Source: Termitomyces sp. T153 (taxonomy: Eukaryota > Basidiomycota > Agaricomycetes > Agaricales > Lyophyllaceae). From it: a stretch of 64,000 nucleotides of DNA. Made by a program: the position numbers and the translations under genes. Under the pieces are notes generated by a model that was given only the letters and a program-made list of their open reading frames with translations, ran no database searches and was not told where the DNA came from. How positions within the stretch are numbered: the first letter of the stretch is position 1; each line of letters starts with the position of its first letter. Location: contig JACKQL020000167.1 of NCBI GenBank assembly GCA_018296165.2, positions 1 to 64,000 of the forward strand, in the 5' to 3' direction. Shown in pieces: positions 1-11,289 of this stretch.

Positions 1-36
1 ATCCAATCACTGTAATAGGAGGGGAAGCATGGGACT

Positions 37-1219
37 TGTCACGACCTGTCCCCTGGACCCCCGCACATCGTCCAGCAGCCCCCCGATTCCCCAATAACCC
101 CCGACGCTCTGCCGAACTGCCACCCATGCCCTGCACCTATTTTGGTTAGCCCTGACGCAACCCCGACTAACTCCGATGCCTCCCCGGCTAACTCTGACAG
201 CCCCCTGGCCAACTTCGACACCTTCCCCGCAGCCACTGACACTTACCCTGGATCTCCCGAACCCCAAGAACCATCCCTGCTGTTCCTGATCTTTGCCACC
301 CATCATCAACTCAACACCCTGGTTCCTCCGACCCATTCTGGAGTATCACAACAACCTCAGGGCGACCCGCATTCCCCAATGATCCCATCAAAGTATCAGC
401 GTGGCCTGATCCTCGATTGCAACCGACACCTGCCCACTCCACCAAGCCCCGCCGCCACAGCCAACGTACCCCAAAGTTCTCCGGTAGTCAGTATATAAGC
501 CGTCGAGTAGCTCTTCGTACTCTAGTCTTGATATTGCTTAACGTTACCTATGGTCTGATTGTTTCCTTCTCGTGTTTCGTGTTTCGTGCTTTGTGTTTCA
601 TGTCTCGTTTTCTTATCTCAGTCTCCCGGTCTTATCTCAGTCTCCCAGTCTTATCTCAGTCTCCCGGTCTTGTCTTGTCCCCATTTCGTTATCATTCTTG
701 TTATCGTTTTGTATCTCCACTCAAATCTACTCTTGTTCCATATCGACTCCATTCCATTTTGTCTGACGCTGTCTTGGTGACTCCATCCAGCCATTGTGCC
801 CAAGCCCTCATCAACCTAAATGACCTCACGAACTCCGCAATTACGATCACAAACCCCGACACTCTTTCACCAGGTCCGAACCTCGCTCTTTGCTCGGTCC
901 CGGACTCCATCAACTCCAATTGATCTCCCATCAAACCCCGGCTCCACTCCCATTGATCACACAGCCGCCTACCCCTTTGCTTCCACAAATCTCCCATACG
1001 GTCTTCTGCCTGAACCCCACCAAGACTGTCCTGTTTCCTCGCAATCCGACTTCTCCAGACCTCCCCGGATCTGTCCGGATCACATCCCACCAACTATCCG
1101 CACAAGCCATCCATGCCCGGAACATTTCGAGTGTTTGGTTACCAGTGCAAGGGGATCACGCCCGCCTAGTAAGGACTTGCCCAGTGCAGCTGAGCCCCTG
1201 AGGTCAGCGGAACCTGACA
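37..1219 (+). repeat. 5' LTR of copy 1
   Basis: This LTR has TG..CA ends. A TATA-like box (TATATAA, 492-498) lies in its middle. It is followed by three tandem 19-bp pyrimidine-rich units (about 610-668, consensus cttatctcagtctcccggt). The TATA box sits where an LTR promoter would be expected, so transcription probably starts a little downstream. The partner LTR at 5593-6785 differs mostly at CpG positions. Confidence 0.92.
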
Positions 1220-4200
1220 TAATATCAAGACTCTACCTTACCCTGTCTGTGATGCCCGCATTATCTCCGCACACATGATCAAATAACTCCAATGTCTATG
1301 GTCTACCCATGCCTGGAAACCCTTATGATTCATACGGCCCTGCCCAATTTGCCAAGGCACATTGAGTCGCAGATCTGACACCAAACGTCCCCTCCACTCT
1401 GGTTACATCCATACAACAGCTCCCCCCACGGACACCCTCCCCAACTCACACCCAACCCCCAACCCCTCGCGCAAACCGTCAAATCATCTCCCACCCCACC
1501 CTTACCCTCTCCACCAACTCCGTTCCCTCGCACAAAGTTGACCCCAACGTCACCCAAAGAACAGCATTCCAAAACCCAGCGACCACCCGACCAAATGAGC
1601 GACAATGTCTCCGGCACCGCGACAACCCTCCAACAAACAATAATGCCAACCTGCCATGAGACAGTCACCCATCGCACGAAGGATTGCCAGCCACAATGAG
1701 ACCACTGAGAACGCGCTTCCCCAAAGCCCACCTGTGGATCCACCGAACCACTAGCAACCCCGAAGACCGATGCGACTAATCACCAACAGAGCAAGAACCC
1801 CAGACCTAGGATACACTCCAACCCCAGAACCTGCTTCCGGACCTTGGTTGACTTGGCCGTCACCTCCACCCAACAAATAAAGGAGCCCCGACACCTCCGA
1901 CCCGACCTCGACGACCCCAGAACAAGACCAAGACATACCTGAGCCTCTAGACGGTCAGGAAAAGAACAGATACGCACCCCGCCACCTAAAAACACAACCC
2001 CAAGGTTAATGAGGAGAACCACGGCACCCCACTCTTGACAAGGGACAACTGCAGACTGCGCCGCTATTTCATCACCTTCCCCCACACAATCCAGAACCCC
2101 CGACAACGAGGACCCTGGATGCCAAACCTCCCCGCATGTCACCCCCAAACCTAAACCCCACTCCCAGACCCCGCCGCCTCCCACAAAGGAACCCCCAGCA
2201 TAGGAGCCACCCCGAACTAACTATAGGAAAAAGGACCCTATACGAAGTAATTCCCCCAAGTACTCTGAACTCGCTGACATGTTCATATAAGGGAGGGAGA
2301 AGCCCCACCACGATCCAGAACACGTTGACCAGCCACTCGAGCGACCTGACGACCCAAAGGGCACACGCTCCGGTATCCTTAAAGGACCCCCCCACCTGGC
2401 TTGATGACCCAAACAACCCCGTGCCAGCCCAAAACTGCCCGACCCACCCCTCTGACCCCCTCTGAACCCCTCAACACAGCTCCAGACCCTGGCGACATGA
2501 CTCCAGGGCCTCCGCTCCAACCACGACATTTGATCAAGAGAACTCATGGCGCCAGCCCAACAATGATGCCCTGGTAGCCCCCAACTCCGCAACATGAATC
2601 ACCACCCGCTCCAAATCCTGCCCCTACGCCGGAATATGTCCGTCAAACAGGAACCACATCATCGGAGCATCCAGAAGCAAGCCACATACAAAGTATCCTC
2701 TTTGGAGTACCCAGAAGCAGGCCACATGCGAAGTAATCTCTCGGAGTACCCTAAAGGTTGCTGATGCCTCCCCCAAGAAGCGAGCGGTGCCTCTCCCCAC
2801 TGCCACCCCCACACTTGCAACAATCTCTGGGCCACTCCGGAACACAAATGAAGAGTTGCCTCGACCCTGCTGCGACTCCCAGGGAGTCCCACTCCAGTGC
2901 CTCCCTGCGACCGACTTCCCCGCCACCCCCCAACAATTGTGAACAACCATCTTCCCCCATCCAAGCTCAGCTCCAGGAGCCACCGCCCCTCCTGTGCAAC
3001 AACTCCACTGCTCTGCAAAAAACCCCACTCCGGAGCTCCCCCTCCAATTCACGACACAACCCCACTCACAAGTTAAGGCCCAACCCCAACCCCCGCATCA
3101 GCTCCTGACCCCTGGTACTTGCGCTTGGAACTGCAGACCAACAAAGTGCGCCTCAGACCCCTTCCTCCACCTGCACCTCCCCCAAAACCAACCAACAAAC
3201 CCCCACCGAGTAACCCTTGAGTCAACTCCGGGACTGCCCACTTCTCCCCCAATGAAGGAACCACTGACCCCCAGGAAGGAACGACCCTCGGAATGAGCCC
3301 CGAAGCATCTCCACTGAGGCGAGCCATTCCCCAACCAACCCCCGCGCTGCCCAAAAGAAACATCCACCAGCACAACTCCAACAGACCTCCAAACTCGAGG
3401 GAGTATCAGAAATACGTAAGACCCCTCTGTTCATCTCGGGACTTACCTTTGGTCAGGAAAGCAATGTCACGTAGATGACCCGGAACCTCAAATTTTGGCT
3501 CCGGACCTGAAGGGACTGGTCAGGACTGATCACTCCACATCCTGCCCCCTCGGTCATCGACACTCCAGAGCACACCAAAGCACCACTCGAACATGCCCGC
3601 CCACAGATGCAATACTCCGGAACGTGACCCCGACCCAGACCAACTATGCCGCAAGGACGAACCTCGCCCCACCGACCCCCACCAATGAAGAGGGCCCCGC
3701 CACCTTTGCCACTAGCGCCGGCATAAGGGCCAGATCCCAGGAAGACCTCTGTCCTCCTCGCCAACCACACGGCCAAGAAGACCAAAGCCCCAAACCCGCT
3801 GGACACCCGTGAAAGATTTGAAGGTCCGCCCTCCAATACCAACACAGCACACGTCCCCGCTGCAGACCAAAGAAAACCCCTACACCCTGGGTCAGAAATT
3901 CCGAGAATTGAACTCAATACAACACTCCAAAACGCCACGGAGCTCCACCGGAGAACTCCCACCACCCCTGCCAGACCCCGGGAGCCCTCCCTGCAATGCC
4001 CTGCCCCGTCCTGACAAACCCCAGGACTAACCAGCACAGATGGCACTAGCGGGCGTAACCCCCGCCTCTGGATTCACTAGGGATTCAACTCCCTCTCACA
4101 CCCCTGCGTGTTTCGCTTACTTTGCCCTCATACAAACTAAAACCCCACTTCACATGCCCAGGGACCAAGAAAAGGACATGTTTGCGTACAAAAAATTATA

Positions 4201-4262
4201 TATACAATAGGCAAGGGAGGCAGCAAGTCCGAGAGCAGCAAGAAACGAGGCCCGCACCCATC
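1220..4262. other. Internal region of LTR element with extreme strand asymmetry
   Basis: About 3 kb with no frame that looks like a gene. The + strand is dominated by C and A and is very poor in G. Open frames on the minus strand are rich in Gly/Trp/Arg and on the plus strand in Pro/Thr/Ser, as expected from composition alone. A pair of about 40-bp tandem units lies near 2656-2750 (ggag..ccagaagcaagccacat). The sequence just after the LTR (1220-1245) should hold the primer binding site, but it does not start with the TGG that pairs with a tRNA 3' end, so the primer is unknown. Confidence 0.6.
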
Positions 4263-5380
4263 TCACTCCCTCCCCAGACCCACCAGCAACCCAACCCCCA
4301 GGTCGACTTCCGTCTGGGCCCGCACCACCGCTAAGACCTCCACCAACCCCGGCAATGCCTCCCCTGCGTCAGCCGCCACCTCCCACCATGACCCCGGGGC
4401 CACCACATTGCGTCGCCGATGCCCCACCAACAACCTCTCCAATTGCGCCATCCCCTGCTGCAACTCCAGAGGCTGAACCACAACCTGTCCTGAATCGACG
4501 CAAACGCCGTGGAGGCACTGTCCAGGAGGACCTGATGCTCCTGCACCCAGCCTAAACCCAGAAAATGAACCGTCAGTAACAAGCGGAGGAACAGGAGACA
4601 ACTCACAAAGGATTCCTGCATGCCCCGAAGCGGCCTTGTTGGCCAACCAATCCTCCCTCTGCCTCGCCGCCTCCAGCTCCACCCACAGTGCATCCCCCTC
4701 TGGAGCTTGCCCCCGCCCCTCTGCCTCCCCTGCGGGCTGCCCCTCCATCTGCGTCAGATGCTCCCGCAAGCCCCGCACCTCTAATGCTCGCTCCATTGCC
4801 ACGTGCACTGAAGTGTTCCTTTCCCACTCCATCGCCTCTTTCTCCGTCCGTGCCACATCCCGGTCCTCCCTCGCCCGTCAGAGCTCACCCTCCCATACTG
4901 CCAATAACGTCGTCAAAGCCTCCACCTGCTTGCGAAGGAAGACCTCTGTGATTGAAGGAATAGGCGCGGGGGGACTCAATGACCGTTCCGAGGGAATGCC
5001 TGGGGTAGGAGAAAAAAGGAAAGACTCTGGATGCCCTGCCGATGGCTCGCGCCCACGCAGCTTCTTGCTGGGTCCCACCCCCGAGGGCGGGGAGGCTCGA
5101 CGCTCCCCCCGAATCACCGCCAAGGATGCCCCCTTTCCCTTCGGCAATGTGGGACAAAACTTGGTCCACTTTGGAACCTCCGGAAAATCCACCACCACCA
5201 CCACAGATGGCTCTACAAAAGCCCCGTCAATCGTCCTGAAAGGACAAGTCGACACCACTTACGACTCCGGTCCCTGACGCTAGCGTGGCGCCGACACTCA
5301 AACTCCTCCCCCCCACTGTCGTACACCACCACCTCATCCAAATCGGCAGGAGAGACTACTGGATTGCTGGGGGAAGACAT
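4263..5380 (-). pseudogene. Antisense two-intron gene inside LTR element, copy 1 (broken)
   Basis: The gene reads against the element. Exon 1 is 5380-5263 (ATG at 5380). Intron 1 is 5262-5213 (GTAAGT..TAG). Exon 2 is 5212-4607. Intron 2 is 4606-4552 (GTGAGT..TAG). Exon 3 begins at 4551. Phases join cleanly at both junctions. The predicted product is about 340 residues: an acidic and Val-rich start, a basic Arg/Ser/Pro stretch, then a long Glu/Ala/Leu/Arg segment typical of a coiled coil. It shares the segments ELEAARQREDW and WVQEH with copy 2. Two lesions are visible: an in-frame TGA (4880-4878) shared with copy 2, and a 13-nt deletion in exon 3 near 4,485 that shifts the frame. No known domain is recognised. 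Similar coiled-coil hypothetical proteins seem widespread in Agaricomycete genomes, but that is from memory. Confidence 0.72.
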
Positions 5381-5577
5381 GACAAAATTTGGGAAGTTCC
5401 GGGGTATGTCCAAAGCTTTTAATTGATTGAGGAGAACCCTGACGAAGCGGCAGCTGCGCTTCAACTTTGTCTCCCACACCGCTATCACTCGCTGCAGATT
5501 GACCAATATTGCTCGGCTTTGACTCCCACGCCCCACCGACCCCCATCCGGCTCCCTGCGTCTCAAAGGGTCTCAACG

Positions 5578-5592
5578 CTGAAGGGGGGGTGA
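5578..5592 (+). other. Polypurine tract
   Basis: A run of purines (gaaggggggg followed by tga) ends directly at the start of the right LTR. The second copy has the same motif at 57,455-57,467. It fixes the direction of plus-strand priming and so the orientation of the element. Confidence 0.75.
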
Positions 5593-6785
5593 TGTCACGA
5601 CCTGTCCCCTGGACCCCCGCACATTGTCCAGCAACCCCCCGATTCCCCAATAACCCCCGACGCTCCGCCAAACTGCCACCCATGCCCTGTGCCTATTTCG
5701 GTTAGCCCCGATGCAACCCCGGCTAACTCCAACGCCTCCCTGGCTAACTCCGACAGCCCCCTGGCCAACTTCGACGCCTTCCCCGCAGCCACTGACACTT
5801 ACCCTGGATCTCCTGAACCCCAAGAACCATCCCTGCTGTTCCTGATCTTTGCCACCCATCATCAACTCAACACCCTGGTTCCTCCGACCCATTCCGGAGT
5901 ATCACGACAACCTCAGGGCGACCCGCATTCCCCAATGATCCCATCAAAGTATCAGTGCGGCCTGATCCTTGATTGCAACCGACACTCGCCCACTCTGCCA
6001 AGCTCTGCCAAGCCCCACCGCCGCAGCCAACGTACCCCAAAGTTCTCCGGTAGTCAGTATATAAGCCGTCGAGTAGCCCTTCGTACTCTAGTCTTGATAT
6101 TGCTTAACGTTACCTATGGTCTGATTGTTTCCTTCTTGTGTTTCATGTTTCGTGCTTTGTGTTTCATGTCTCGTTTTCTTATCTCAGTCTCCCGGTCTTA
6201 TCTCAGTCTCCCAGTCTTATCTCAGTCTCCCGGTCTTGTCTTGTCCCCATTTCATTATCATTCTTGTTATCGTTTTGTATCTCCACTCAAATCTACTCTT
6301 GTTCCATATTGACTCCATTCCATTTTGTCTGACGCTGTCTCAGTGACTCCATCCAGCCATTGTGCCCAAGCCCTCATCAACCTAAACGACCTCACGAACT
6401 CCGCAATTATGATCACGAACCCCGACACTCTTTCACCAGGTCCAAACCTTGCTCTTTGCTCGGTCCCGGACTCCATCAACTCCAATTGATCTCCCATCAA
6501 ACCCCGGCTCCACTCCCATTGATCACACAGCCGCCTACTCCTTTGCTTCCGCGAATCTCCCATATGGTCTTCTGCCTGAACCCTGCCAAGACTGTCCTGT
6601 TTCCTCGCAATCCAACTTCTCCAGACCTCCCCGGATCTGTCCGGATCACATCCCACCGACTATCCGCACAAGCCATCCATGCCCGGAACGTTTTGAGTGT
6701 TTGGTTACCAGTGCAAGGGGATCACGCCCGCCTAGTAAGGACTCACCCAGTGCAGCTGAGCCCCCGAGGTCAGCAGAACCTGACA
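5593..6785 (+). repeat. 3' LTR of copy 1
   Basis: This is a direct repeat of 37-1219 with the same ends, TATA box (6058-6064) and three 19-bp units. It is followed at once by the TSD ggact. Read on the minus strand, it lies only 212 bp upstream of the start codon of the antisense gene (5380). It is therefore the natural candidate for that gene's promoter. Confidence 0.92.
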
Positions 6786-6859
6786 GGACTGGCAAAAGCA
6801 CCTGAGTGGCATCAATTCTGGCAGGATCTAGATCTGATCTAAGAATAACCAGATTGGAA

Positions 6860-7215
6860 TGTTGACTGAAAGGAGGTAAAAGGGGAATGAATGAGAAAGA
6901 ATGGAATGAAGGGAAGGGAAAGGAAGATGAATGGAAGAATATGAAATGAATGGAATGAAGGAAAGGGAAAGGAAGATGAATGGAAGAACCTGAATGGGAA
7001 AGAACCTGAATGGGGAAAGAATATGAAATGAACAAAGGAAGATGAATGGAAGAACCTGAATGGGAAGAACCTGAATGGGGAAGAATATGAAATGTACAAA
7101 GGAAGATGAATGAAATGAATGGGAGGGAACAGATGAATGGAAGAACCTGAATGGGAAAGAACCTGAATGGGGAAGAATATGAATGGGAGAAATACAAAGG
7201 AGGGAGAGATAAATG
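6860..7215. repeat. Purine-rich minisatellite
   Basis: The + strand is almost entirely A and G. The motif gaacctgaatggg recurs at least six times, mostly in pairs (near 6986/7002, 7050/7066, 7144/7160), separated by gaatatgaaatg-type spacers. The larger period is roughly 80-95 bp. Long open frames on the minus strand are Phe/Ser/His/Pro rich and are products of the repeat, not genes. Confidence 0.85.
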
Positions 7216-7560
7216 GGGCAAATAGAAGCTAAGAATGCAAAGGAGGAATGATGGAACCAAGAACTGGCCTGTGGCACTGAAACAGGCATGCCAAAAGGGG
7301 GAATTAGAATAACAGTTATAAATAAGGGGTTGGAAAGTATGGAACTAAAAGTCACATGTAGGGGGTGGTCTGTGCACTGTAGAAAGAGGTATAAATAGCC
7401 CAAGTAGAGTAGCAAATGGACAGGCAATTAATAGGCAAAGGCTCGGTGGTTCCCAGGGAGTGAATCACTTAGGCTGGAGTTTGTTGAGACCCCTCTGCAT
7501 TCAGAATAGAAATATTTTGGAAGTAAACCCCTTCAACTTCAAGCATTCATCAAGACATCA

Positions 7561-8694
7561 GTGTGGAATTGGAGTAGACTGCCTGAGTCTTCAAGAAAGC
7601 CCCAGAACTATCAGTATTACTCTAACCCAGTACTACACCACCTCTGTCAGGTACACCAGACAACCAAAGTTCTCATCCTGCTGACAGTCACTATGCCAGC
7701 ACTCTTGTTTAGCAAGATATATGTTGACACCATGTTCATGCCATCCTCTAATAAGTTCAAATATATCATTCAAGGATGTTGTTTGCTAACTCATTACCCC
7801 AAGTTCTGTATGCTAGCTAGAGAGAACACTGAAGCTATTGCTAAATGGCTATATGAGGACATCATCTGTTGCTGGGGCACACTTGGCAAAATTGTTACCA
7901 ACAATGGACCTCCAATCCTGAAGGCAGTCACTTACTTGGCGAAGAAGTACAACTTGCACCATATTTGGATCTCTGGATACAATAAGTGTGCTAACAGAAT
8001 AGTCAAGTGGCCCCATTTCAATGTTTGCCAAGCCCTCTTTAAAGCAGTCAACAGTGATCAGTCCAGGTGGAGTACAGCTACATACTCTGTCTTTTGGTTA
8101 GAATGTGTTATGGTTCACAAGTGAATGAGTTGCTCTCCTTACTATGCGACAACTGGTACCCACCCACTCCTGCCAGCTGACATAATGGAAGCAACATATT
8201 TGCAACCACTGCCAAACTCTCTGTTGTTGACAACAGACCTCATAGCCCATCAAGCGATTGATCTTTAACGTTGCCAAGAAAACCTCGACCACCTTCATAG
8301 TGACACCCTTAGTGCTTGTTGCCTGGCCACTATTTGCTTCAAAGCAGAACATGCCACTATGATCTGTGATTACAATTTCCAAACCAGCGACCTCATACTG
8401 ATGAGGAACACTAGAATCAAGGTGACACATAACAAGAAATGAAGCCTTGTTACCTAGGCCCATTGGTGGTAATTTCTCATAACCATGGGGGTGCTTACAT
8501 TCTTTGCAAACTAGATGGTTCAGTACTGCATTGCCCTGTAGCTGCCTATCAATTGGTTCCCTACTTTGCTAGAGAACACATAGCAGTGCCTAGCGATGCT
8601 TTCAACATTGACACCTTGTGACTCAGAGAACTTGAACAAACAGACCTCATAGATGACAATGATACTGGCAATGCTGCTAGGGAAGAAGAAAACT
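7561..8694 (+). pseudogene. Decayed Ty3/gypsy integrase (pol C-terminus)
   Basis: The open frame 7561-8124 encodes a recognisable retroviral-type integrase core. A TGA at 8122 is followed by readable remnants (SCSPYY, GTHPLLPADIMEATYL) and then the C-terminal integrase tail up to about 8694, in more than one frame. The acid triad is gone. The TDNG signature reads TNNG (Asn codon 7900-7902), and the Glu expected after the ANG..V motif is Lys (8005-8007). Integrase normally inserts the element's cDNA; this copy cannot. A TATA-like box (TATAAATA, about 7390) upstream may belong to the element's 5' LTR, but I could not define its LTRs. CpG is scarce throughout. Confidence 0.85.
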
Positions 8695-8699
8695 AAAAC

Positions 8700-9220
8700 A
8701 TACCTCTTGCTAAGCCCTAGTGACTTTTCTGGATTTGGCTCAGTTTCTCACTGTTCTTGTCCTTATTATCCAGAAAGATGAAAAATACCTTACTAAAATG
8801 TTAAGTCCTTTCATTTTTGCTACTCTTTCTTCATATTACTTTCATTTAAGAAGCCTTTCACAGACACTCTACTTTACTATTCTCTTGTTTCTGAGGTTGC
8901 ACTTGGCCACTCTGTCACTAGTGTTTGGCATGCCTTTGGGGATATTTCACCATGATGACTTACTGAGTGTTTTCCTCCAAGCATTGCTAGCATCAAGTGA
9001 CAGTTGCTAGTGGGTACTGCCTTATTAATCTTGCTTTTCTTGGCTTTCTCTCAGTTTCTGAACTGTAAGATGCACTATACATTTTGGGGGCCCCTTAAGG
9101 GGGCCAGTCTAGGGAGTACAAAAACAAAAAAAAAACTAGGAAGCCCCTTAAGGGGGCTAGTCTGCATCCATACTACAAAAATCAAAACAAAAATTTATTT
9201 ACAGAGGGCAGTGGCTGTCA
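8700..9220. other. Spacer between convergent reading frames, with two CCCCTTAAGGGG palindromes
   Basis: No gene is seen. The gypsy pol relic ends at its left and the antisense gene ends at its right. Two near-perfect palindromes built on CCCCTTAAGGGGG occur at about 9089-9105 and 9143-9157, each followed by (c/t)agtct. Between them is an A-rich stretch. The position between two convergent 3' ends suggests a shared termination or polyadenylation region, which is inference. Confidence 0.5.
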
Positions 9221-11213
9221 CTAGGCATCAAGGTCAGCATCATCATCAGGAACATCCACCGAACCCTCCTCCTCCCAATCTCCCTCACTGATGTTGTTCT
9301 CCTCCTGCCAGGCCAGGAAGGCCTGACAGTCATGCCAATATCCCAACAATATCGCTAAGGTCCACTTGGCAACAGCATACCATGCCCTCATCACTACCAA
9401 CTCCTCTCTTGCTGCCTCCAGCTCCCTCTGGAACCATCATTCCACTTCTGCTACCCTCTTGTCAAAGTCTGCTAATGACGCCGCTGGCATTAGCAGCATT
9501 GGCCAAGCCAGATCCTTGCCCAGCCACTCCAGCTCATCATTGCCAACTTGCCATAGCGGTGTATCGCTCCAGGTCCCCTAGCAAAGTCATTAGCAATCAA
9601 GAAGAAAGCAAAAAGGGAGAGACTTACTTGTTGTTGGACCTTGACCTCCCCTGCCCCTTCATCCTCCTCCTTGTCCTCCTCCATGGCAACTGGAGTGGCC
9701 TTGAACTCTTCCTCACCCTCAACCTCCATATCACTTGCTTCTCACTCAACCTCAGTGACCATCACTAAGGGAGTCATCTCCCTCATCTCCACATCTCCCT
9801 TACACTCCTCACTAGTGACTGAGGCAGGACTTGCAGGTCATTTCCATGCCAGAGGCACATTGTCATCACTGTCGCTGTTGTTGTTGCTGCCATCATTGCC
9901 ATTGCCCTCCTTGTTGCTCTCCACCAGCTCCCTGCTCTTCCCTTTAGCGACTCTGCTACCTCCAATGGCTGCCTCCCCCTGCAATGTCAGCAGGTGCAAG
10001 CTAGAGGGCTTGACCTTGACGGGCTCCCCTCTTCTCTTCAGCTCCCTCTGTCACTCCACAAAAGCCCTTGCATCTCTTACTGACACCACCTTTGCCGCTA
10101 TCCTCTTAATGAACTTGCTGCCAGTGCTTCTCAATGATTGTCCACTGTGCAAACAGCTCTTCCTGGTGCTGTCGCAACAATAGCAGGGCTGGGCCCCCAT
10201 TGGGTACCAGCAGCCCTCTGGGTCATTGTCAGCCTAGCAGTTGTTGCACTAAGAAAAAGTTAGCAACTAATTAAGAAACAATTGCTAAGTGACTTACTGC
10301 TCCTTGCGTGTGCTTGAACTCTTGTCGCTTCTCTAGCAACACAGTCACCTTCCCTTTAGCCTTCTTCAACACCACCCCAGCCCCCAACCCAGGATCTACC
10401 ATGGTTGAGGTCTTTTGCCAGTGAAGAAGTGTCACCAAGTGCTTGTCAGAAAAAGTGTCTTCAATTTTTTCCTGTGAAGAAAACTTAGCAATCATTGCCA
10501 AAAGTTAGCAAAAATAAAAGAACTTACTTCAATGTCTTTGTTGTCCTCTTCTCGAGCCTTTCCCTTTCCCTTTCTTTTGCTCCTTGGGGTTGTTGCCAAA
10601 CCCCTAGTGACGCTGCCAGCTACAGCCTTGAGAGTAGAGGGGCCCTCTTGAATGTCCCCACGATCTGCCTTCTCCTTGCCATCATGGCCCTCACTCTGTT
10701 CCTCCCCCCTTACCACTGCTAATGCACCTACCGGGTGCTGGAAGAAGAACTGATCATTTGGCAACAAATCTTCAAAAAGCTAATATACCTTAGTGGTGTC
10801 ACTAGCGTTAGCAACTGCCAGGGCACTTACCATCATTCCTGCCATCAAATCATCCAGCAAAAACTCCAAGGAGAGATTGACTGCAGCCTAGCAACCTTGT
10901 TAGAACTGTTGCTAAAGAGGAAGAAGAAAAGAAAAGAATGTATGAAGTGCACATCAAAGGAGCAAACCCATTCTTCCCCCTTGTACTGCTCATAGAGCTG
11001 GCAACACTCCTTCTCAATGTTTGCCAGCTCCGGCCACTCAACTCCACTCCTCACAGTCTTGAACCACTGAAGCCATGTCTGGAAGATGGTGGTGACTACC
11101 AAGTGAGGATCCTTTGCCAAGGATGCATGAGCCAAGGAGAGCAGATGGTCCCTCAATTTGAGGAAGGCATGGGCCATGGTGATTTTCTCAAGTTGAGAGG
11201 CGAGGTCAGCCAT
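9221..11213 (-). pseudogene. Multi-exon gene antisense to the gypsy relic (broken by TGA stops)
   Basis: The start is the ATG at 11213 (MADLASQLEK). The first exon runs to near 10,970. A further exon ends at a GTAAGT near 10,838. Clear exons follow at 10779-10528 and 10471-10298, each bounded by GTAAGT donors and TAG/CAG acceptors. More coding runs from about 10,150 to 9,620. The last exon (about 9,580-9,221) ends in an acidic tail (VPDDDADLDA) and a TAG. The product is charged, with a Lys/Arg-rich patch (SKRKGKGKARE), acidic repeats and an ELEAAREE coiled-coil-like segment. Several in-frame TGA codons lie where surrounding context suggests Arg. The gene is convergent to pol. Its family is not recognised by name. 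It is not obviously homologous to the antisense gene at 5380-4263, but its position and features are alike. Confidence 0.68.
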
Positions 11214-11289
11214 AGCGATAAGATTGAGATAGAAGAAGAGATAAGATAAGAGGAATGGGAGGTTGACAAAGTTCAAGTGAAACTGCCAG

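Larger units (their letters stand above)
37..6785 (+). mobile_element. Complete non-autonomous LTR retrotransposon, copy 1
   Basis: Two direct repeats of about 1.19 kb (37-1219 and 5593-6785) both begin TGTCACGACC and end AACCTGACA. They flank 4.37 kb of internal DNA. The five bases before the element (32-36, ggact) recur directly after it (6786-6790), a perfect target-site duplication. A G-rich tract (about 5580-5592) abuts the right LTR, as a polypurine tract would, which sets the element on the + strand. No gag, protease, reverse transcriptase or integrase frame is visible inside, so it must be mobilised in trans. The only convincing coding sequence inside runs on the opposite strand (5380-4263). 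A second copy of the family sits at 52,377-58,593 and a solo LTR at 11,920-13,062. By analogy this is a LARD-like element. The parental autonomous family is not in the window. Confidence 0.93.

Noticed and set aside
1220..1245. Primer binding site for a tRNA 3' end
   Set aside because: The sequence starts taatatcaag, with no TGG and no complement to a tRNA terminus that I recognise.
5689..6312. Long + strand open frame (207 codons) across the LTR
   Set aside because: It lies in LTR DNA, is Ser/Pro/Leu rich from pyrimidine composition, and the matching frames in the other LTRs are interrupted. No domain.
6646..7427. Long minus-strand frames rich in Phe/His/Ser/Pro
   Set aside because: They are translations of the purine-rich minisatellite; lack of T/C on the + strand removes stop codons from the complement.
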